64,000 bases of DNA, from positions 1 through 64,000 of the forward strand of contig CAICTM010000423.1 in the NCBI GenBank assembly GCA_903772945.1, written 5' to 3'. The position numbers and the translations under genes were made by a program. Below, piece by piece: positions 11,860 through 21,744 of this stretch. Position 1 is the first letter of the stretch. Each line of letters starts with the position of its first letter. This DNA comes from Seminavis robusta (Eukaryota; Bacillariophyta; Bacillariophyceae; Naviculales; Naviculaceae). The notes beneath the pieces were generated by a model. The model worked only from the letters and a program-made list of their open reading frames with translations, had not been told where the DNA came from and did no database searches.

Positions 11860-13815
11860 CTAGAAAGAACCACTGCTGCCATTTCCAAAACCTCGCACCG
11901 TTAAATTCTCTCGGTTTGGAAGCTGTCGTAGGAGGACTCGGTAGGTGTTGATGGTGTCGTCAATATTGGTGTAGCATCCCGCCAAGTGTCGATGGATGAC
12001 ATTATGTTCATCCTTGTTGGCATCCTCCAGGAGTTCAAAGCCACGACGACCATGGAGCATGCGTTGATTGTTAAATACAAGAATATCCCCAGGTTCCAAG
12101 GCACGTTCCCAAGTGTAGTCACAAGCATATTGATGCAACATAGCATCCAAGTCGGGTGGCAAGAATGCCGACGAAGTCTGGTTGGATGACGACGAGAATA
12201 GTTGGTCGTCCAACAAGCGTTCAAACGCCGCATATGCCATCAAGTAATCCTCCAGAGCATCTTGTGGAATCTCCAGTGGTGGTCCTTCGAACGGGGGACT
12301 CCAATGCACCGCAACGACTTGTCCCATGCTTCCTCCCAAAACGATATGAGGTCGATGATATACCATATCTGCACCCGGTCGTTGCTTGCCAAAGGTGGCA
12401 TGCGCCCTACAAAGTGTCTGGAACAGTTCGGGCGGTGCCACTTGTCGCAAGTGTTCCGCCGCCGCAATGGCATCCACCAATACCGATTCACCACCTCGAA
12501 TTTGTTCCCGACGCACACACTGCAATAGTTGCATACCTGGTTTGGATTCAAAGTAGGTCAAATCTTGATGCGGGCTCAAGGGAACCGATGTGTAGGCGAT
12601 ATTGAGTGCATGGGGCATGGATCGGACATGGAACAAATCCCCATAGAGCGTCCCGTGGGACAAGGATCCCCCCGACATGGCGCGTCCCACTTTAGCCACG
12701 GCCGATTTGTGCGTCCAGCCTTGTTCGTCGTCGTGGTCAATGGCGGCGCTGTTGGGATCATAGTGGAGGAAGGATTCTAAAATGGGTGATTCCTTGAGGA
12801 GGACAGCTCCCTGTTCTGCCACGGCATGCAAAACTCTCAAGAGTGTGTCCGGTTTGGCCGATCGGTAGTCACCATCCGATGGGAAGAGTTCGGCATAGGG
12901 TATTTCTTGTATCTTGGCACAGTTTGGATGACGACCGAGTGCCTGTTTCTGTGTAATGCGTGTGTTCTGAGCCCGTTCTTGTCGTGCCTGGTCATCGTAT
13001 CGACAACGTTGTAGCCATTCCCAATCGTAGTAGGAGACAACCGGGTTATCACTATCCCCCGTTTCAGTGGTCGTTGTTGCTGTTGTTGCAGATGTTGTTG
13101 TGTCCCATGTAACCTTCAAGAATTGTCGTTGTTTGTCTTGTGGCTGACGAAAGGTATCGTCATACACAGTGCCAATAGAGTGCATGCATCCAGGAGGAGG
13201 TGGTGGATGAGGAATGGAGGCAGAAGTACTGTCAATGTCAGTAATTGTTGTTGTTGCTGCTGCTGCTTTGGAAGTTGGATCATGATGCACAAGTTCCACA
13301 GCTTGAATTTTCCATCCTGGAAAGTGACTCCATCGTCGTAGTCGCTGTCCGGAAGAAGGATGTATGTAGGTCGGGTCCGCATACCAAAGCCAGGGAGCAT
13401 GATATATGGATTTTATATTAGTTTGTGTCGTCGTGTTATCTTGTTCCTTCAAATCGAATGAAATCTGGAGAGCAGAGCCTCCTTGAAGAATCTCCAAAGC
13501 TGGCAAAACTGTATCGGATGATGATGACGCCAGCTTGATACTACTTCCTGTACCAGGTCCTGTAATCGGGTGTTGTCGCTTCAAATTGCCGTTGTCATGG
13601 CTCTCCTCGTGGATTTCTTCTGCTGCAGTAAAAGTGCGATACCTGCAATTTCCAAATCCAACGCCAATGGTAGTACTTTGGGTAAGCCTTGGAAACCGAT
13701 ACCCTCCTCTGCTGGTAAATGAAGGGAGGACCACTCGTCTACTGATCTTGCTGCCAATGACTGGCATTAGTCGATGCATCATCGTGCAGAACTCTGTTTG
13801 GATTATCTCGCTCAC
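11860..13815 (-). CDS. Gamma-butyrobetaine dioxygenase-like Fe(II)/2-oxoglutarate oxygenase
   Basis: The protein has 651 aa and belongs to the TauD/BBOX fold. Known members hydroxylate gamma-butyrobetaine or trimethyllysine in carnitine biosynthesis, using Fe(II) and 2-oxoglutarate. The sequence shows an N-terminal DUF971-like region (PWLWYADPTYIHPSSGQRLR, residues 141-160). The double-stranded beta-helix follows with the iron ligands H416 and D418 in SPHQDLTYFE, a conserved GGESVLVDA (441-449) and the distal ligand H588 in NNQRMLHGR, with an Arg just after it for 2-oxoglutarate. It is longer than typical BBOX (about 390 aa) because of a basic, Ser/Arg-rich N-terminus that looks like a mitochondrial presequence and low-complexity inserts (about 183-260). 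It could also be the trimethyllysine dioxygenase paralog; sequence alone does not decide. Confidence 0.88.
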   Translation of the reverse strand: MSEIIQTEFCTMMHRLMPVIGSKISRRVVLPSFTSRGGYRFPRLTQSTTIGVGFGNCRYRTFTAAEEIHEESHDNGNLKRQHPITGPGTGSSIKLASSSSDTVLPALEILQGGSALQISFDLKEQDNTTTQTNIKSIYHAPWLWYADPTYIHPSSGQRLRRWSHFPGWKIQAVELVHHDPTSKAAAATTTITDIDSTSASIPHPPPPPGCMHSIGTVYDDTFRQPQDKQRQFLKVTWDTTTSATTATTTTETGDSDNPVVSYYDWEWLQRCRYDDQARQERAQNTRITQKQALGRHPNCAKIQEIPYAELFPSDGDYRSAKPDTLLRVLHAVAEQGAVLLKESPILESFLHYDPNSAAIDHDDEQGWTHKSAVAKVGRAMSGGSLSHGTLYGDLFHVRSMPHALNIAYTSVPLSPHQDLTYFESKPGMQLLQCVRREQIRGGESVLVDAIAAAEHLRQVAPPELFQTLCRAHATFGKQRPGADMVYHRPHIVLGGSMGQVVAVHWSPPFEGPPLEIPQDALEDYLMAYAAFERLLDDQLFSSSSNQTSSAFLPPDLDAMLHQYACDYTWERALEPGDILVFNNQRMLHGRRGFELLEDANKDEHNVIHRHLAGCYTNIDDTINTYRVLLRQLPNRENLTVRGFGNGSSGSF

Positions 13816-14435
13816 TCTATCTTGCGATACCGATAATGGTGGGTTCCAGAAAAATGGATGTCTCGATGATTGGATTGCTGTCTGCTTCCCGTTTGGCCTC
13901 GATTTATCTGTTAGCTAGTGGCAAGCTGGATGTCTGTTTGGAGAAAGCTGCAGTGAGTTGGATGTCTACCTTTTGGAGCTTCGCATCACTTGTGAGAATC
14001 CTATGTACATTATGTAGACTAGATTGAGAGTGGGCTCGATTGTTTTGTGACAACGCGTATGATGTTGTCCTCCAAGTGAGCACGTCATCAAGCATGCATG
14101 AGAACATGAGAACTCCGATTTGACATGGATCTTTTCATAAAATAATAATGTATTGCATACTGAAGACGGTTGACTTGGCTAGTTGCACTTTTGTGTCGGC
14201 ACCATCACGTATTTTTTGGCCAACGCAAACCAAGCAAGCGCCCAAAGAGCACCTGTTGCATGCATTGCCGCTCTTCCATGGTCGGATCAAGAGTCTGCTT
14301 GGTGGCAACAAACAAAACCGAGAGTTGCTTTTGCACACAAGAGAAGACCACAGCCAGTACCTGATACCGTGTTTCCCACCCGAATTGAATCTTCCGACTC
14401 ATTATTGACCACACACAACAAGATAGTGCGCTGTT
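13816..14435. other. Divergent promoter region, no gene seen
   Basis: This region separates the minus-strand dioxygenase gene from the plus-strand GT43 gene, so it must hold both promoters. The overlapping short frames on both strands look like chance. Confidence 0.55.
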
Positions 14436-15680
14436 TTGTATCAAATGAACCCTGTTTGCTCTCTCCGTAGATCCAACAATTCACGTCCTTGTCCGAATGC
14501 AATGTACGACATGACCATGAAGCAAACAGTCTTTTTGTTCATGATGGTTTTTATGGGAATGGCCTACTTTGTGCAGTACAGCATGATTCAACACCTGGTC
14601 GATAATCATGTGGACAGTAGTAGCAGTGAAGGATTTCCAGAGCCGACGACACAACAACGACAGCTGGCAAACAATTATAATAATAGACCACAATCGACGA
14701 CAGTGACAACAACACGACCACAATTACGGAATCGTCTCCTACAATCCGAGGTTCACACACAATTACAACAAGCCATGGCGCCCATTGACAATCTGGTGCA
14801 GCCACCACTGGGACCAGGTACCAATCCAGACGATCCTTCCTTGAAACCCTACAGTACCGATTTGCGAGGCACGGATATGTCACTCCCCGAAAACAGAGCT
14901 CTGCTCGAGAATCGCATTGTGTATCTCATTACACCCACGTATGTGCGACAGACCCAGGTAGTCGATTTGACCCGAGTCGGACAAACGCTGCGATTGGCAC
15001 GAGAAGCGGGATATCATCATCGGCTCTATTGGATCATTCTCGAGGATGCCACCAGTTGTACCCATCGCGTGCGACAATTGGCACTGGAAACGGGAGTCCC
15101 CTTTGCCCACATGGCCATACAGACACCCCTCGCCGTCAAACGACGGCCTAAAGCGCATCGAGGACTGGAACAACGAAATGCTGGATTGGATATTGTGGAA
15201 CAAATTGGAAAAGATGGAGTTGTTTACTTTATGGACGACGACAATGCCTATCACATCCAATTGTTCCACGAATTGGCATACACCACTCATGTCAGCGTCT
15301 TTGGAACCGGATTGCCCGGGGGCAGTGCCTACGAACGATGTCACGTCGACGAACGAACTGGAAAAGTCGACAAACTACTCACCACATGGGAAGCCCCTCG
15401 CACATTTGCCGTCGACATGGCCGGATTTGCCTTTGCCACACATCATTTGGCACGCAATCGAGCGAACGGAAAGGACATGAGATTTAACCATGCGTCGAAA
15501 TCGGGATATCTGGAAAATGATCTCATGTTGTTTGCCGCACGGACTGTACCCGAGTTGGAACCGTTGGCGGCCAATTGTACCAGAATACTGGCATGGCATG
15601 TCAAAACAAAAGGAAATGATCTGTATTACAATCCAGAACCCAACAAGGAACGATTCAATCTCTACAAGGGATTGGTATAG
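14436..15680 (+). CDS. GT43-family glycosyltransferase, type II membrane protein
   Basis: The protein has up to 414 aa. A short cytoplasmic N-terminus precedes a signal anchor at about residues 29-50, then a Gln/Thr/Ser-rich stem (about 55-125). The catalytic domain from about 160 matches the beta-1,3-glucuronyltransferase/IRX9 family: IVYLITPTYVRQTQ (161-174), WIILEDA (199-205), RGLEQRNAGLD, the metal-binding DDD at 267-269 in VVYFMDDDNAYH, AVDMAGFAF (325-333), GYLENDLM with the likely catalytic acid near E360, and ILAWHVKT near the end. The enzyme probably acts in the Golgi and transfers a uronic acid or xylose; substrate specificity cannot be read from sequence. Alternative in-frame Met codons at residues 4 and 23 would leave the anchor intact. 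Confidence 0.87.
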   Translation: MYQMNPVCSLRRSNNSRPCPNAMYDMTMKQTVFLFMMVFMGMAYFVQYSMIQHLVDNHVDSSSSEGFPEPTTQQRQLANNYNNRPQSTTVTTTRPQLRNRLLQSEVHTQLQQAMAPIDNLVQPPLGPGTNPDDPSLKPYSTDLRGTDMSLPENRALLENRIVYLITPTYVRQTQVVDLTRVGQTLRLAREAGYHHRLYWIILEDATSCTHRVRQLALETGVPFAHMAIQTPLAVKRRPKAHRGLEQRNAGLDIVEQIGKDGVVYFMDDDNAYHIQLFHELAYTTHVSVFGTGLPGGSAYERCHVDERTGKVDKLLTTWEAPRTFAVDMAGFAFATHHLARNRANGKDMRFNHASKSGYLENDLMLFAARTVPELEPLAANCTRILAWHVKTKGNDLYYNPEPNKERFNLYKGLV

Positions 15681-15925
15681 TTAGTTGTAGCCTTCTAAAA
15701 TAATACTCAACGAGCTAGCTAGCTAAGTACCGGTACTAGCTAGAGTAGTTGACAGTCAATGGTGGAATTGCTAATAACGATGATTTGGTTCATCAGGGAT
15801 GTGTTTTGCTGTGGTAGGAGCTCTACACTACCCTTTTGTCGTCGTCCACCGGCTTGTTGCCACGATCTACTGAGGTCAAACCGCACCCCAGAGTTTGTGT
15901 TGCACTTGTCAGCACTTTATCATTT

Positions 15926-16036
15926 GTCCATTTAAAAGTAGACTACTCCGTGCTTTCCAATTTGTTCCATGATATCCAATCCAGTATTCCGTTGTTCCAG
16001 TCCTCCATGTGCCTTGGGCCTCTGTTTGACGACGAG
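15926..16036 (-). pseudogene. Reversed fragment of a GT43 paralog
   Basis: This 111-bp stretch lies 250 bp downstream of the GT43 gene and reads in the opposite direction. On the minus strand it encodes RPKAHGGLEQRNTGLDIMEQ followed by IGKHGVVYF. This is colinear with residues about 236-265 of the intact gene, with several mostly conservative replacements and many silent differences. It stops just before the DDD motif. The fragment therefore comes from a diverged paralog, not from a recent copy of its neighbour. The rest of that paralog is not visible nearby. Confidence 0.75.
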
Positions 16037-16587
16037 TTTTTTTCAGCTGGCTAGCTAGCTAGCAGCTTGAGCCACAATTGCCTCGGGAAGATCCAATTGA
16101 TTCATTCATAGTTGACAGCCTGTTCAGGCAGCCAGCCGCCGCAGCCATAATTCTCTCCAAAGAGGAAAGTCGGCCCCCTTGTGGAGCAACCCATCCAAGT
16201 TTTTCTCGTGTCAGTGTGAAGCCATTGCAATGAAGCTCAGACACAGTTGGCCTGCGCGCAGTACGAAATTCTCCCCAACGCCACTCGACGAAAAATCCGA
16301 GACCGAGCACTCTGCCACACCGCAATTGAAACGTTGGGCCCTCGCTTTTTTGGCTGCAAACGTATACTTTGCGAAAGGCAGAGGACACAAATCCAATCAA
16401 AAGCCAGGATCCTGCGAGTTTTCTAGTGGCAGAAAACTCTTGAATGAATCACCCAGAAGCCAAAGGTGAGCCCAAAGACGACACCACCAAGTCTCATAGT
16501 ATATTTTTTCTGCTGCTAACGCCCACTCCCTCTCAACCAAACAAAAAGATTGCCCCTCCAAGGACTTGAAATAAAAACTGCATCAAC
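16037..16587. other. Intergenic and promoter of the Lys-rich protein gene
   Basis: No convincing gene is visible. A pyrimidine-rich stretch and CAACATGAGG at the 3' end form the likely 5' UTR and start context of the next gene. Confidence 0.5.
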
Positions 16588-18791
16588 ATGAGGCGCCTTA
16601 GCATCCTCTTCGTGTCTGCTCTGTTCTTGCTTCTCGTTGCCCGGCATGAAGTATCTGCAAAAAACTATCTTTTGTGGGCCTTGGGGCTCGAAGAGGACGA
16701 GGAGCAAGCCCACGACGTACGAATGCTCAAGAAATACAACGAGAAAGCTCGAGCCAGAGTCTCAGACAATCGCTTGCGACGAAGGACATACCGCAGAGGT
16801 AACAAGGCTGCGGACATGGCCAATGTCTCTCCGCAGACTAGAACCATCCGTATTCCTGTTACCACCCGGAAGGACGACAAGGGAAAGAAGACATCAGCAA
16901 AGAAGAACGAGGCAGTCCCTATCCAGCAGGGGAAGACTGAATACAAACGACACAAAACATTCAACCTGAGGGATAAAGTGGCCGACAAGCTCAGCCATGC
17001 CATCCAGGGCAAGGATAAGAAGCAGAAACAAGTACAATACGTCGGCGCCAAGGATAACTCAAGATCCAACAGAGGCGGCAGGCAAAAGAATAAAGAGCCC
17101 AAACAAAACGCAAAGCACCAAGGATCGTACCGACCAGGGAAAGAGGTTAAGCCGGCTGGAAACAACAGGTCGAAAAACGACAGGGGAAAGCAGAAGGAAG
17201 ACAAGCAGAAAGATCACAAGCAGAAGGATAATAAGAAGAGATCAGAAAAGAGATTCAAGACCAAGCTAGATAACAAGAGATCAAGAGCCGGTGGAGACAA
17301 GCCCCGTGGCGACGGTGGCGCAAATCGACATCACAACAAGAGAACTGCTGAAAGACATCACCGCACAGAGGAAACGAAGAGGGAGGAACACAACCAAATC
17401 AAGCGCCAGCAGGAACACGCGGCTGCAAATTCTAAACACACGAGTACGGCTACCTCAAATGGGGGCAGAAATCACAACAAGAGACTTGAAAAGCACGAAA
17501 AGGAGAAGAGAGCGGAGAAGAACGCTGAAAAGCGCCAAGAAGAGCATGCAGCACGCACCAAGCAAGCCATTGGGACGATTGATGTTACCATGAGAAACGG
17601 AAACACAAACGTTGGAGGGTCTGCGGGCTTCATCAACGCGAGAACCAGGGCTCAGGCGGATGCCCAGGCGAAAAAGGGCACTCTCAACAAGAAGAAGGCG
17701 GTTTCCACCGGTGCGAACCATCAGAGAAACAAAAAGCACGTCAACGCGCGACGAAAGGAGGAACATTTCGAAAGGAAGGCTTTGAACCACAGGAACCACA
17801 AGGCTGAGAAAGCAGGAGCCCGCCGCAAACATGGAAACAAGTAAGTAGTTCATTGATTAGATGGTTCATGATATGTTAGTGTACTTTATTTTCTGGACCA
17901 TTAGTTCTTATTGAACACGGCTTATCACGTGGATCGCTGACTAGTAGGCGACATTCAAGACAAAGGGAACTTCTTACTACTCTCCGAATGGGCGTTGCTT
18001 CGCAACATCACAAACATCACCAGGGTTACAACAAGCGAAAACAGCAACGGATACAAAGAGAGAAGGCTGGCCTCAACCGACGACGGAGAGGACACAAAGA
18101 CATGGGAAAGCCACAGGTTGACACTGTAACGCTCCGGGATGGTGGTTTGGACATGCCAACTATCGTTTCAGTAGGCGACGCTAACCTTGACACCAAACTG
18201 GACACGATCGATTTGAGCAGTGCTGAGATGAAGCTGGACAACACTGGCGCTACCATTCCGGTCGTTTCGCTGTACTGGGGAATCTTCAACAGCCCAGATG
18301 CATGCCCACAACAGCCATGCAAGCTCGAGGATGCGTTGAACCCGAACACGAAAGCCTCCATCATCCATGGAACCGGAAATATTCCTGATGCCGACGGCAA
18401 CGTGATCCTCGTTGCATCAATCTATCGCACTCCCGAGCACGTGGACTACAGCGGACCGGCACTCCTTGACGGCCTTGCATTGGAGACTAACGGAGCTCTT
18501 TCTTCGGCCGGCTTCTACAACAAAGACGCTTCCGTCGTGATTGGCATTCGCAAGGTGGCATCCGCGGTAAACGATTCGATGGCACAGCTGCTTGAAGCGA
18601 CTGAATTCGTTGAATCGATGGATCTGTACGACGACTTTGTGCAATTCTCTAGCTTCAAAGCAGGTCAAACAGGCTTTGAAGCAGTTCAAGCCTTTGGAAC
18701 TGGGGACATCGTAGAAGGAGCCAAGGCTCATCTTACACGCCAGAACGACGTTTTGCAGATTTACGTGGAGACGAACGTGCAGGACGCATAG
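16588..18791 (+). CDS. Secreted Lys-rich protein with C-terminal globular domain, two exons
   Basis: Exon 1 is 16588-17840 and exon 2 begins at 17945 (or 17948) and ends at 18791. The donor is GTAAGT, and the acceptor is a tandem TAGTAG (NAGNAG) whose two choices both keep the frame. Exon 1 alone would end in a stop made by the unspliced donor. The protein is about 700 aa. A clean signal peptide (residues 1-24, core LFVSALFLLLVA, cut after VSA) precedes about 400 residues dominated by Lys, Arg, Asn, Gln and His with many KxxK spacings. Exon 2 carries on in a basic stretch (REKAGLNRRRR) and then enters a compact, non-repetitive domain of about 230 residues (from about VDTVTLRDGG to the end) with a CPQQPC motif. 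A cell-wall or silica-associated role, as for silaffin-like proteins, is my inference from composition. I cannot name the C-terminal domain. Confidence 0.75.
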
Positions 18792-19478
18792 TATTTGAAC
18801 TCGTTCAGCCAGCAGCAACCCAGTGCAAGTGTGGAGCGAGCACGAGTTGGTTGCAACAGCTCCGAGTCCAGCTCAGCAACACCGATTATGAAAATTGAAA
18901 CTTTTATATTGGAGGCAGGTGTTTCGATTGGTGGTATGATTTGGTAAGCTATTCTTCCATATGCTTCTTCGTGAATACCAATGAACTAGCTCACTGCATA
19001 CATTAGTTTCGTGCTGTATGACTTTACCACTTATACCACCAATGTGTGTACCTTTCTGGTAACCATTGAGCCCCGCCATAGCAAAGGAACCCACTAACAA
19101 CTGTTCAGTGACTACAAACAGTCCACTCTCGTAGTAGCTAAAAGAAACACGTAGCCTTCAGTAGCGTCGGGCCTGGAGTCGGCCCATCCGTGGACCGAGG
19201 CATCGGGCCATGTAGATCTATGTACATGTACAGGGCAAAGTTTTCCTGGTACTGTACCCGCAGGTATTCCGGCCAAGCGCATATCCCGCGAAACAAAGCG
19301 GCTTGGAAGGGTGACAAAGATGATGCAGAAGCAACTTGTAGCATAGTATTGTTGTTCTAATGTACATGTAGGATCTTTCGCCGTTCACACAGTTCAAAAG
19401 TGTTGTAGCCACTTTGTCAATAAACATCTAGTTGTCTCCTGCATCCCAGCAGCAGTAGCAGCTGATCCCTGTGAGGCT
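18792..19478. other. Intergenic, no gene seen
   Basis: This lies between convergent genes. It contains the 3' UTRs and no convincing frame. Confidence 0.55.
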
Positions 19479-20555
19479 TCATTGCACCTTGCGATACAAA
19501 TCACGCATTTGCAAATTTGTTTGTTTCAAGAGAGGTGGAAGATTGATTGCGCCACTGTGAGGCACAAACAAGATGTTTGCTTGGGATATGCCTTGGCCCA
19601 GAACATGAGCTTCAAACCCATATTGGTCCATATACCTGACAGCATCGTTTATACGGCAATCTCCATCGTGGTGTGTGACATTGTTAAAGAAGCATTCAAT
19701 GATCACTGTGCCAAACTTTTTGATGTGACTACCAGCTCCCTTGAGAACAGCCAAGTCAGCACCTTCTGCATCGACCTTGAGGTGAAAGTTCTTGATATGA
19801 GGTGGAACAAGGTTCAAAATGCGTTCCAGTCGCAGAATGACTGTTTTGATGGTGTCCTTGGTATTAAAACACCAAAAGGAGTTGTTGCTTGCGGTTTTCA
19901 AAATAGAACCACAGGAAGGTGCTGACCCAATGTTAAAATCATGAACCCCTTCAGTTTCCCCCATGGCTGCCCGGATAACGAGTGCTTGGTGTTTCTTTTT
20001 GGGGTTCAGCCACCCTTCTCCTCCTTTTGGTGTGTTTGCCATGGCATGCTCTGCCACTTGCTTGGTCAGCGGAATGTAATTGTCAGGAAGGGGATCCACC
20101 AGAATCAGAGATGTTGTCTCGTCTGTATGCAACATTCTCAGGTAATCGGAATTGCGAGCACCAATATCAATCATCAAGTTCGGAGTTGATGGGTTGAGGT
20201 CCAACATGCCCTCTTTGTTCAAGGGAAAGAGGAGAGGCCCAATCCAGTCATCAGCTGTAACTGTTGTTGATGCAGATCTTTCAGTGTCTGTGACTGTCTC
20301 ACATTGAGGAATGCTTGTTGTGGTGTTCCCAGCAGCAACCCCCCTGCCAATGTCTACAGCCTGCAAAACCTTAAGGAAATCGGAGCCATAGAATCTGAAG
20401 TTGCCCGACATGAACAAGTTGGGAATTGCTCCAATCAACAACCCCCATGTAAACCACAAGCTCTTTGGAGACACGCTGATGTTTCCTTCCTTGGTGGGGC
20501 TCTCCTGATCAAGCTCAACCTTGGTCCTTCTCTTTTTCTCTTTCAACCGTGCCAT
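19479..20555 (-). CDS. FkbM-family methyltransferase with N-terminal membrane anchor
   Basis: The start at 20555 gives 358 aa in a good context (GAGACAATGGCA); an upstream in-frame ATG at 20660 would add 35 residues. The N-terminus is very basic (KEKKRRTK) and is followed by one membrane segment at about residues 32-50, suggesting a type II Golgi or ER protein. The C-terminal domain matches FkbM-type SAM-dependent methyltransferases: the SAM-binding LMIDIGARNSDYL (about 127-139), an acidic end to the next strand (LILVDPLPDNY), and the hallmark HLKVDAEGADLAVLKGAG (about 258-275). The substrate is unknown; membrane-anchored relatives in algae are thought to methylate glycans. The sequence is intact. 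Confidence 0.82.
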   Translation of the reverse strand: MARLKEKKRRTKVELDQESPTKEGNISVSPKSLWFTWGLLIGAIPNLFMSGNFRFYGSDFLKVLQAVDIGRGVAAGNTTTSIPQCETVTDTERSASTTVTADDWIGPLLFPLNKEGMLDLNPSTPNLMIDIGARNSDYLRMLHTDETTSLILVDPLPDNYIPLTKQVAEHAMANTPKGGEGWLNPKKKHQALVIRAAMGETEGVHDFNIGSAPSCGSILKTASNNSFWCFNTKDTIKTVILRLERILNLVPPHIKNFHLKVDAEGADLAVLKGAGSHIKKFGTVIIECFFNNVTHHDGDCRINDAVRYMDQYGFEAHVLGQGISQANILFVPHSGAINLPPLLKQTNLQMRDLYRKVQ

Positions 20556-21053
20556 TGTCTCCCTCTCTTTGAGATTTTGTGAGAATGATGACGAAGGCGA
20601 GAGGGTTTTTAAGTTTTGGTTGAAAAAGCTTTTCGCCCCCAAAATGACCCGCATTCCCAAATTCGCTGGCTTGGGCCTCCACTCCTCTAGCTAGAGCTAC
20701 CGGTACAGTCAGCACTCACTTAAGTTCCGTTTTCTTAAGTTCCGTTATTCTACAAAGTTCCACTTTTTCAGGGCTGCCCCCCCTCAGTCACTAGTTCTCA
20801 TGACTGAACATGACTGACTGGTGAATGGGTTTTGTGGCTGTTTGAGGCTGGGCTGGCAGTTAGAATTTTTCAAAATGAGGCAACAACAGTCACATTTTTC
20901 TTTAAAAATTACTTAGAATTATTTGGGATTACTTTGGGATACCTTTTTGTAATTAATAAAATAAAATCTATCCCACAAATGGTATTGCAAGCAAGGTCAG
21001 CTGTAGCCAGCCACAAGCTAGCTATCATTTCTTGCTATTTTATGCTCACAATC

Positions 21054-21635
21054 ATGAATTCTGAAGAATCAAAAACCTCAGCTGAAGCTGGATCAGCTGA
21101 AGCTCCTGCTGCTGCTCCTGCTGCTGCTCCTGGTCCTGCTCCAAAGCCAGCTCCAGCAAAGGGCCCAGCTACACTGTCTAAATCAAAAGTTGGTGCTAAA
21201 ATTGGTCAAGCATATAATACTAGCAAAACTGTAACTGATTGGTACAATGCTTGTCATACATTTAATAATATGTCTACTAAAATGGGTAAGAAAAAGTTTT
21301 TGCAATTGGAAATAAGTGGCCCGAAGTTTTCTGGAACTGAAGCAGAGCGCAAGAGCTTTACTAAATATTTGAAACAATATGATGATGGGACTTTGAAACC
21401 TTCTACTGTTCAGCGTCGTGTTACTACTAAATATGCAGCTGTTGAGGATAAGGTGATTAACTGGCTTGATCTTCGTGCTTCACTATATAAACGTGATAAA
21501 ATTGGAAGTTCTTGGCTGGTTATACGAGAAAAGGCACTCTTTTTTGCTGAAAAGTTAGGTCTTAATGAGGATGGCGAATTTAAAGCATCTAATGGTTGGA
21601 TTCAAAATGCATTCATTTTTTCAGCCAGCTGCTAA
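21054..21635 (+). CDS. CENP-B/pogo-type DNA-binding protein lacking the catalytic domain
   Basis: The protein has 193 aa from the ATG at 21054; an in-frame start further upstream (20832) would add an implausible hydrophobic stretch. Residues about 10-45 are an Ala/Pro-rich linker. The rest resembles the paired helix-turn-helix of pogo/Tigger transposases and CENP-B: GTLKPSTVQRRVTTKYAAVE (first unit and link), VINWLDLRA, then GSSWLVIREKALFFAEKLGL and FKASNGWIQNAF. The protein stops exactly where the second helix-turn-helix ends, and no DDE domain follows. Either it is a truncated transposase or a retained DNA-binding protein. It lies inside an intact pair of terminal repeats and directly before a satellite array. 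Confidence 0.7.
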   Translation: MNSEESKTSAEAGSAEAPAAAPAAAPGPAPKPAPAKGPATLSKSKVGAKIGQAYNTSKTVTDWYNACHTFNNMSTKMGKKKFLQLEISGPKFSGTEAERKSFTKYLKQYDDGTLKPSTVQRRVTTKYAAVEDKVINWLDLRASLYKRDKIGSSWLVIREKALFFAEKLGLNEDGEFKASNGWIQNAFIFSASC

Positions 21636-21744
21636 GAAATCTTAAGTATTATTCGAGTAATCAGAATTAGCCAATAATAATCTAATACTAAACATACCTT
21701 ATTACTGCACAGTGATTCTTCTTCTTCTTTATAGAAGAAGTTAC

